A stretch of 64,000 bases of DNA from JBJGXI01 sp045635475 (GTDB lineage Bacteria; Bacillota; Bacilli; Bacillales; Amphibacillaceae): contig NZ_JBJGXI010000031.1 of assembly GCF_045635475.1 (NCBI RefSeq), positions 1 through 64,000 of the forward strand. Reading direction: 5' to 3'. Shown here one piece after another: positions 58,547-64,000 of the stretch (its first letter is position 1; the number at the start of each line of letters is the position of its first letter). The notes beneath the pieces are model-generated. The model saw nothing but the letters and a program-made list of their open reading frames with translations. It was not told where the DNA came from and did not search any database. A program made the translations under genes and the position numbers.

Positions 58547-60757
58547 ATGACGATTTTATTTAATGAACAATCAAAAGAGTTCCATCTTCAAGGAAGCAAC
58601 ACGAGTTATATATTTAAAATATTGGAGAACAATCATCTTGGTCATATCTACTATGGGAAAAAACTTACCCACCGTGACTCATTCGAGCGTATGTATCACG
58701 TTCGTCACCAACCGAATACGAATTACGAATTTGAAGGTGATAATAAATTCTCATTAGATTTGATTAAGCAGGAATACCCAGCGTTTGGTACGACAGATTT
58801 CAGAGAACCTGCTTACCAATTATTACAAGAGAATGGAAGCACTACAACCCACTTTGAATACAAGGAACACACGATTTATAAAGGTAAGAAAAAGTTAGAA
58901 AACTTACCCGCGACTTATGTGGAAGCAGAAACAGAGGCAACTACATTAGAAGTTTCTTTGTATGATCGCGTAATCGATGCAGAACTTCTGTTAACTTATA
59001 CAGTATTTGAAAAATTTGATGCCATCACAAGATCAACTAAATTTGTGAATCATGGCAATCAAAACTTAAATCTTTTCAGGGTAATGAGTGCGAGTGTTGA
59101 TTTTTTTGACTCAGATTTCGAGATGATTCAACTATCTGGATCTTGGGCAAGAGAAAGACACATAGAAAATAGAAAGCTAGTCCCAGGTATACAACGGATC
59201 AGTAGTGCAAGAGGAACGAGTAGTGCTCAACAAAATCCATTTATTGCATTAAAAAGACCAAGTACCAATGAACATCAAGGTGAGGTTTATGGTGTGAGTT
59301 TAGTGTATAGTGGAAACTTTTCAGCCCAAGTAGAAGTTGATCATTATGATGTAAGTCGTTTAATGATTGGGATCAACCCATTTAATTTTAACTGGCTGCT
59401 TGAAGCTGGGGAAAGCTTTCAAGCGCCAGAAGTTGTCATGGTATATTCTGATCAAGGACTGAACGGTATGAGTCAAACATTTCACGAATTATACCGCACC
59501 CGGTTAGCACGTGGCCTGTGGCGTGATAAGGAAAGACCTGTATTAATCAACAATTGGGAAGCAACTTACTTTGATTTCGATGAACAAAAGATAGTAAATA
59601 TAGCTAAAGAGTCCAAACAGTTAGGTGTTGAGTTGTTTGTGCTTGACGATGGCTGGTTTGGAAAAAGAAATGACGACACGACCTCACTAGGTGATTGGTT
59701 CGTTGATGAATCTAAATTACCGAATGGAATTACAGGATTAGCCAACAAAGTTAAGGATCTTGGTTTGGAGTTCGGTTTGTGGTTTGAACCGGAAATGGTT
59801 TCTAAAGTGAGTGAGCTGTATAAAACGCACCCTGATTGGGTGATTCATCGACCAGAACGCAAGATTTCACACGGTAGAAATCAGTATGTGCTCGATTTTT
59901 CAAGACAAGATGTAGTTGATTATATTTACGGTTTGATGGCAGAAATTTTACATGAAGCACCAATCTCTTATGTAAAGTGGGATATGAATCGTTATATGAG
60001 CGAAATTGGTTCTGCAAAGCTGCCAGCGAATCGACAAAGAGAAGTTGCTCACCGCTATATTTTAGGTGTTTATCAATTGTATGAAAGACTAACTACGGAA
60101 TTTCCGGAAGTTTTATTTGAATCTTGTGCAAGTGGAGGGTGTCGCTTTGATCCTGGAATGCTCTATTATGCACCGCAGGGCTGGACGAGTGACGATACTG
60201 ACGCTGTAGAAAGATTGAAAATTCAATATGGCACATCAATGGTATATCCGATTAGTTCAATGGGCGCCCATGTTTCAGCTGTTCCAAATCACCAAGTAGA
60301 ACGGATAACTAGTTTAGCGACTCGAGCTAATGTTGCATATTTTGGTGCTTTTGGATACGAACTTGATGTCTCGGAAATGGACGAACAAGAAAAACACCAA
60401 GTCAAACAGCAAATTCAGTTTTATAAGGAAAATCGCGGTTTGATTCAACAAGGAACATTCCACCGGTTGGAAAGTCCTTTTACACATGAGGCTAACACTA
60501 CTAGTTGGATCGTTGTTTCACAAGACAAGACAGAAGCTGTGGCTGGATATTATCAACTTCTAGCGTTACCTAACGCTGGATTTCAGCGCGTTGTGTTTAA
60601 GGGGTTAGAGCCAAACTATGCATATAGCATTGATGGAATTTCAGAAACCTTTTATGGAGACGAGTTGATGCACGCAGGATTACAGCTAGATAAGTATGCA
60701 GGTGAAAGTTTAACTGGAGATTTTTCATCCGCTATTTTTAAGCTAACTAAAATCTAA
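58547..60757 (+). CDS. GH36 alpha-galactosidase
   Basis: This 736-residue cytoplasmic alpha-galactosidase acts on melibiose/raffinose-type or galactomannan side-chain galactose. It has an N-terminal beta-sandwich to about 330, then a TIM barrel with FVLDDGWFGKRNDD, nucleophile Asp479 in VKWDMNRYM, FESCASGGCRFD and the acid/base region TSDDTDAVERLKIQY (Asp549). ATG 58547 follows AAAGGAGA and replaces an upstream ATG at 58529. Confidence 0.94.
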   Translation: MTILFNEQSKEFHLQGSNTSYIFKILENNHLGHIYYGKKLTHRDSFERMYHVRHQPNTNYEFEGDNKFSLDLIKQEYPAFGTTDFREPAYQLLQENGSTTTHFEYKEHTIYKGKKKLENLPATYVEAETEATTLEVSLYDRVIDAELLLTYTVFEKFDAITRSTKFVNHGNQNLNLFRVMSASVDFFDSDFEMIQLSGSWARERHIENRKLVPGIQRISSARGTSSAQQNPFIALKRPSTNEHQGEVYGVSLVYSGNFSAQVEVDHYDVSRLMIGINPFNFNWLLEAGESFQAPEVVMVYSDQGLNGMSQTFHELYRTRLARGLWRDKERPVLINNWEATYFDFDEQKIVNIAKESKQLGVELFVLDDGWFGKRNDDTTSLGDWFVDESKLPNGITGLANKVKDLGLEFGLWFEPEMVSKVSELYKTHPDWVIHRPERKISHGRNQYVLDFSRQDVVDYIYGLMAEILHEAPISYVKWDMNRYMSEIGSAKLPANRQREVAHRYILGVYQLYERLTTEFPEVLFESCASGGCRFDPGMLYYAPQGWTSDDTDAVERLKIQYGTSMVYPISSMGAHVSAVPNHQVERITSLATRANVAYFGAFGYELDVSEMDEQEKHQVKQQIQFYKENRGLIQQGTFHRLESPFTHEANTTSWIVVSQDKTEAVAGYYQLLALPNAGFQRVVFKGLEPNYAYSIDGISETFYGDELMHAGLQLDKYAGESLTGDFSSAIFKLTKI

Positions 60758-60834
60758 GAGATAAGACAATCGTTTATTTCAAAGGAATGCAATGTCTAAA
60801 GGGTCGGTTGTTGGAAAAAGAAGTGATAGATAAG

Positions 60835-60896
60835 TCAATTTCATAATACCTTTAAAAGCTGAAGTGAAGGGTGATTAATCGGTATTATGAGATTGA
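60835..60896. promoter_or_regulatory. Spaced inverted repeat before the AraC gene
   Basis: TCAATTTCATAATACC at 60835-60850 and GGTATTATGAGATTGA at 60881-60896 are complementary at 15 of 16 positions, with 30 bases between. It lies 35 bases before the regulator start. It could be an operator for that regulator, an mRNA hairpin, or a terminator of the GH36 gene, although no T run follows. Confidence 0.5.
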
Positions 60897-60931
60897 TTTG
60901 AAATTAAAAATCATGAAGAAGGTGTAGAAAC

Positions 60932-61765
60932 ATGAATGAGAAAAAGCGATTTACCTTTTCTGATTCTGATAAGCTATTGCCATTATTTATTGATAGTATC
61001 GGATATAACCCTTGTGAACAGGATTTTAAAAGACCTGAAGGATACCCTTATTTTCATTGGTTACAAACCATAAAGGGAGAGGGCAGAATAACGTTTGCAA
61101 ATCAGGAGTTTGTGCTAAATCAAAATAAGGGGATGTTATTAACACCATATACGCCTCATAGTTATTCTAATCCGACACCAGATAAAAAATGGTCTACAGT
61201 ATACATTACCTTTAGTGGTGCTTCTATTGACTCGATTCTTGATGCGCTAGATATAAATTATTCGGCTATCTATGAAACAACCGACTCGGTGGTATCCGAG
61301 ATTATTCACTTAATGATTGATAAGTTCGATAAACAATTAGAAAAAGCCAACTTAACTCATGAAGATTCTATTGAAATGTACAAATTTCTATTAATGTTAA
61401 AAAAATATGGGAAAATAGATTACAAGATTTCAACCTTACAATCTTATGATAAAGTGCGTAGAATTGTGGAGTGGTTGGAAAAAGTATATCCTCAAAATAT
61501 TGGATTAATGGAAATGTCTGAAGAGGCGAAAGTAAGCCCACAGCATCTTAATACGATATTCCACGAAACATTTGGTATGAGCCCGTACGCTTTTTTAGTT
61601 CAACTAAGAATTAGAGAAGCAAAGCTTATGCTAATAACAGATCGTGAACTGCCATTAAAAAAGGTATCGGAATTAGTTGGGTTCAACGGGGTTAGTCATT
61701 TTGTAACAACCTTTAAAAAAAGAGAGGGTGTCACACCAAACACCTATCGTAAACTAAATTGTTAA
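60932..61765 (+). CDS. AraC-family regulator with cupin sensor
   Basis: This 277-residue regulator has an N-terminal cupin-type ligand domain at about 20-110 (HWLQTIKGEGRI, LLTPYTPHSY). The AraC double helix-turn-helix lies at about 175-277 (LMEMSEEAKVSPQHLN, FGMSPYAFLVQLRIREAKLML, VSELVGFNGVSHFVTTFKK, TPNTYRK). It probably responds to galactose, melibiose or a related sugar and acts on nearby hydrolase genes. GAAGAAGGTG precedes ATG 60932. Confidence 0.9.
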   Translation: MNEKKRFTFSDSDKLLPLFIDSIGYNPCEQDFKRPEGYPYFHWLQTIKGEGRITFANQEFVLNQNKGMLLTPYTPHSYSNPTPDKKWSTVYITFSGASIDSILDALDINYSAIYETTDSVVSEIIHLMIDKFDKQLEKANLTHEDSIEMYKFLLMLKKYGKIDYKISTLQSYDKVRRIVEWLEKVYPQNIGLMEMSEEAKVSPQHLNTIFHETFGMSPYAFLVQLRIREAKLMLITDRELPLKKVSELVGFNGVSHFVTTFKKREGVTPNTYRKLNC

Positions 61766-61810
61766 AATAGTAAAACTCATAGAATATTACTCTATGAGTT
61801 TTACTATTTT
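61764..61810. terminator. Long perfect terminator hairpin
   Basis: A 20-base arm at 61764-61783, overlapping the regulator stop, is perfectly complementary to 61791-61810, with a 7-base loop. The descending arm ends TTTT. The A-rich left side makes it a possible two-way terminator. Confidence 0.8.
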
Positions 61811-62130
61811 AAAGTTTATAGGAATTTATTGATATATAAATCACCAAACAAAAAAATTATAATGTATATATAGTTAATTAATTTAATTTAAGAAATAATA
61901 TTTCAAAAAATGGCCTTCTACCACACTTAGAAGGTTATTAAAGGAGAAAAAATGTAAGCGCTTATAGTTGAGGATATTTAAATACTTGCAGCAGCTTTTT
62001 TGCTAGATTCTTCAATGGAATATAAGTGATTTAATTTATCTTACTTTAAGGAGGTGACATAGTTCATTCGTTGTTAAGTTTAAATAATTATAATTACCTC
62101 AAGTGTATCTTGAAAGGAGAATGTATACGC
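61811..62130 (+). promoter_or_regulatory. Galactanase upstream region with cre-like site
   Basis: ATGTAAGCGCTTATAG at 61952-61967 matches the CcpA cre consensus except near its end, and its core GTAAGCGCTTA is a good palindrome. The surrounding region is very AT-rich and holds no gene. A short GGAGGTGACAT at 62050 is a ribosome-site look-alike without an ORF of note. AAAGGAGA at 62113-62120 serves the ATG at 62131. Confidence 0.5.
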
Positions 62131-64000
62131 ATGGTCAAAAAAGTCTTTTCGATCTTATTAATATTAATGTTGATCGTTTCAATGACGCCTATTACCTTTG
62201 CTGCTGAGTCAGAGGTTACAATTAAAGGTGGAAACTTTGAGATGGTCCCTGGGGAGTTCTCAGTTCTACAATATGAAACAAGTAATGATATTTCCATAAC
62301 AGATGTAACTTGGAATGTGGATAAACATAACGTTGTAACCGTAGATGAGCATACGGGCAGAATAGATGCTATTGGTACGGGAACAGCTAATATAAAACTA
62401 ACTGCTGTCGATGAAAATAGCAATACGCATAATGCTACTGCTACTGTTACTGTCTCAGGAGGACCTACACCGATTGTTGAACCAATTCCTGAGCTTCAAA
62501 ATAATAACAGATTAGATTTTATGATGGGTGCCGATGTTTCTTCTTTATACCAAATTATGCAGGAGAATAAGAAATTTTATGATTTAGAAGGAAATGAATC
62601 TCACCTTTTTGATATTTTAGAAGAAAATGGTGTCAACTGGGTTCGTTTGAGAGTCTGGAATGATCCATACGATGAATTTGGAAATCCTTTAGGTGGTGGA
62701 AATACTACCATAGATACGACTATTGAGCTAGCAAAGCAAGCGAAGGAAAGAGGGATGAAGGTTTTTACTACTTTCCATTATAGTGATTTCTGGGCACATC
62801 CAGGTCAGCAAATCGTACCGAAAGCATGGAAAGGTTTAAGTAATGATGAACTTGCTATTGCAGTAGGAGAATTTACAACTGAATCTTTAAACAAAATGAA
62901 GGATGCCGGTGTATATCCTGATATGGTTGGTATCGGAAATGAAACGAATAGTGATATCCTTGAGATACCATTTAATTTAGGTAACGGAAATATAAATCCT
63001 GATGCTGTAGAAATATTTAAAGCAGGTGCTGCAGCTGTTAGAAGTACAGACCCTGACGCAGATGATCCGGATAACAAAACATTAGTGTCATTCCACCTTG
63101 CTAACGGTAACAATACTTGGTTATATGAAAACTTTGCACAAGCTATGGAAAATAATAATGTTGATTATGATGCACTTGGTGCTTCTTACTATCCGTCATG
63201 GCATGGAACATATGATGAAGTTCTAAATAATTTAAACAATATTACTGATACGTATGGAAAATATGCATTTATTGCTGAAACTGCTTATCCATGGACTATT
63301 AATGAAGACGCTGGGGATGATATTCCGCAAAACTTCAAGCACGGAGATGTTAGCACAGTAGGATTAGCGGCTTCTGTTCAAGGACAAGCTACTGCACTTC
63401 GTGAAGCAATTAATGTGGCAGCTAAAATTGACAATGAAAAAGGTCTAGGTGCCTTTTATTGGGAACCAGCCTGGTTACCAGGTCCTACGACTGGATGGGC
63501 AACTCCTTATGGAACAGGATGGGAAGTTGCAAACTTATTTGACATCAATGGTTATGCGTTACCTTCTATAAAAACATTTGAACTAGTAAGAGGAGATCAA
63601 ACCGTACCGGCTAATGCGAATGATTATGCTTATGGCTGGGAAACTACCGTACAATTGGTAAAAGGTTCAACGCTTAACATGCCTAGTGAGATTATTGCTG
63701 TGAAAAACAACGGTATGATGGGAGATGCCAAACGTACGATTACAAGGCAACCAGTCGTTTGGAATACAGAAGATATTGCTAATGTTGATGTAAATACGGC
63801 TGGGGAATATATCGTATTTGGTAGTTTAAATGGTGGGGAAGATAATGCATTTGCTCATGTTATCGTAAAAGAGTCAGAAAATGCTACTGCAGAAGCGCCA
63901 ACATTCAGCTTGGCAAGTGGTTCAGAAGTAGATGCAATTGAACACGGCTATTCTGCATCAGTTAGACACCTTGTTGATGGTGGGGGTACCATTGAGTTAG
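62131..64000 (+). CDS. ganB: Secreted GH53 endo-beta-1,4-galactanase (partial, runs off end)
   Basis: At least 623 residues are encoded before the window ends. A signal peptide covers 1-24 (cleavage after TFA). A bacterial Ig-like (Big_2) domain spans about 27-107. The GH53 catalytic domain is at about 125-480 (FMMGADVSSLYQI, NWVRLRVWNDPYD, TFHYSDFWAHPGQQ). Acid/base Glu271 is in GIGNETNSD and nucleophile Glu383 in FIAETAYPW. A further Ig-like (Big_4-type) region follows, then GYSASVRHLVDGGG. It cuts arabinogalactan-type I backbones outside the cell. An N-terminal Ig domain is less common than a C-terminal one. Confidence 0.93.
   Translation, partial: MVKKVFSILLILMLIVSMTPITFAAESEVTIKGGNFEMVPGEFSVLQYETSNDISITDVTWNVDKHNVVTVDEHTGRIDAIGTGTANIKLTAVDENSNTHNATATVTVSGGPTPIVEPIPELQNNNRLDFMMGADVSSLYQIMQENKKFYDLEGNESHLFDILEENGVNWVRLRVWNDPYDEFGNPLGGGNTTIDTTIELAKQAKERGMKVFTTFHYSDFWAHPGQQIVPKAWKGLSNDELAIAVGEFTTESLNKMKDAGVYPDMVGIGNETNSDILEIPFNLGNGNINPDAVEIFKAGAAAVRSTDPDADDPDNKTLVSFHLANGNNTWLYENFAQAMENNNVDYDALGASYYPSWHGTYDEVLNNLNNITDTYGKYAFIAETAYPWTINEDAGDDIPQNFKHGDVSTVGLAASVQGQATALREAINVAAKIDNEKGLGAFYWEPAWLPGPTTGWATPYGTGWEVANLFDINGYALPSIKTFELVRGDQTVPANANDYAYGWETTVQLVKGSTLNMPSEIIAVKNNGMMGDAKRTITRQPVVWNTEDIANVDVNTAGEYIVFGSLNGGEDNAFAHVIVKESENATAEAPTFSLASGSEVDAIEHGYSASVRHLVDGGGTIEL

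Overview
The window is chromosomal DNA of a low-GC, Gram-positive spore-former relative, most likely a Bacillaceae member of the Oceanobacillus/Virgibacillus/Gracilibacillus type. The evidence is the AT-rich code, strong AAAGGAGG-type ribosome sites, frequent TTG/GTG starts, and the Bacillus-specific gene order yerA-yerB-yerC-pcrB-pcrA-ligA-yerH(camS)-gatCAB-dgkB-rlmCD. The genus is inferred. No rRNA, tRNA, CRISPR array, phage or insertion-sequence transposase was seen.

Region 1 (1-12 kb) is a mosaic of small genes. It has an ECF sigma factor with its membrane anti-sigma partner behind a candidate autoregulated promoter, several small membrane proteins of unknown role, a CPA2-type cation/proton antiporter, and small DUF3231, DUF1801, DinB and VOC proteins. 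Two genes here, a LysM-NlpC/P60 wall hydrolase and a GNAT acetyltransferase, are each interrupted by one in-frame stop codon (TAA and TAG), while the downstream part of each family is still intact in the same frame.

Region 2 (11.5-19 kb) is molybdenum cofactor biosynthesis: moaA, a moeB-like gene, moeA, moaE, moaD, moaB, then moaC on the opposite strand, then molybdate transport genes modA and modB. No modC ATPase follows. Instead there is an array of six units with an exact 21-bp period.

Region 3 (19-38 kb) is the conserved Bacillaceae housekeeping block: adenine deaminase-like YerA, YerB, YerC, a Gfo/Idh oxidoreductase, PcrB, PcrA, LigA, CamS, a helix-turn-helix/TPR regulator, the GatCAB amidotransferase, diacylglycerol kinase and RlmCD. 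A membrane diguanylate cyclase follows.

Region 4 (39.5-64 kb) is a galactan/galactoside utilisation island. It holds a YesN/YesM-type two-component system, an ABC importer (binding protein and two permeases, no ATPase), two different GH2 beta-galactosidases, the three enzymes of the De Ley-Doudoroff galactonate branch (aldolase, kinase, dehydratase), a GH42 beta-galactosidase, a GH36 alpha-galactosidase, an AraC regulator and a secreted GH53 galactanase that runs off the window. The likely logic is that the galactanase cuts galactan outside the cell, the importer takes up oligomers, the GH2/GH42/GH36 enzymes release galactose, and galactonate enzymes yield pyruvate and glyceraldehyde-3-phosphate. 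The galactose-oxidising step is not in the window. Candidate CcpA (cre) sites lie before the binding protein and the galactanase.

GC-rich palindromic repeats of a few hundred bases sit in intergenic gaps near 2.4, 21.3, 24.2 and 53.2 kb. Parts of the 53-kb copy match the 2.5-kb and 21-kb copies in inverted orientation.
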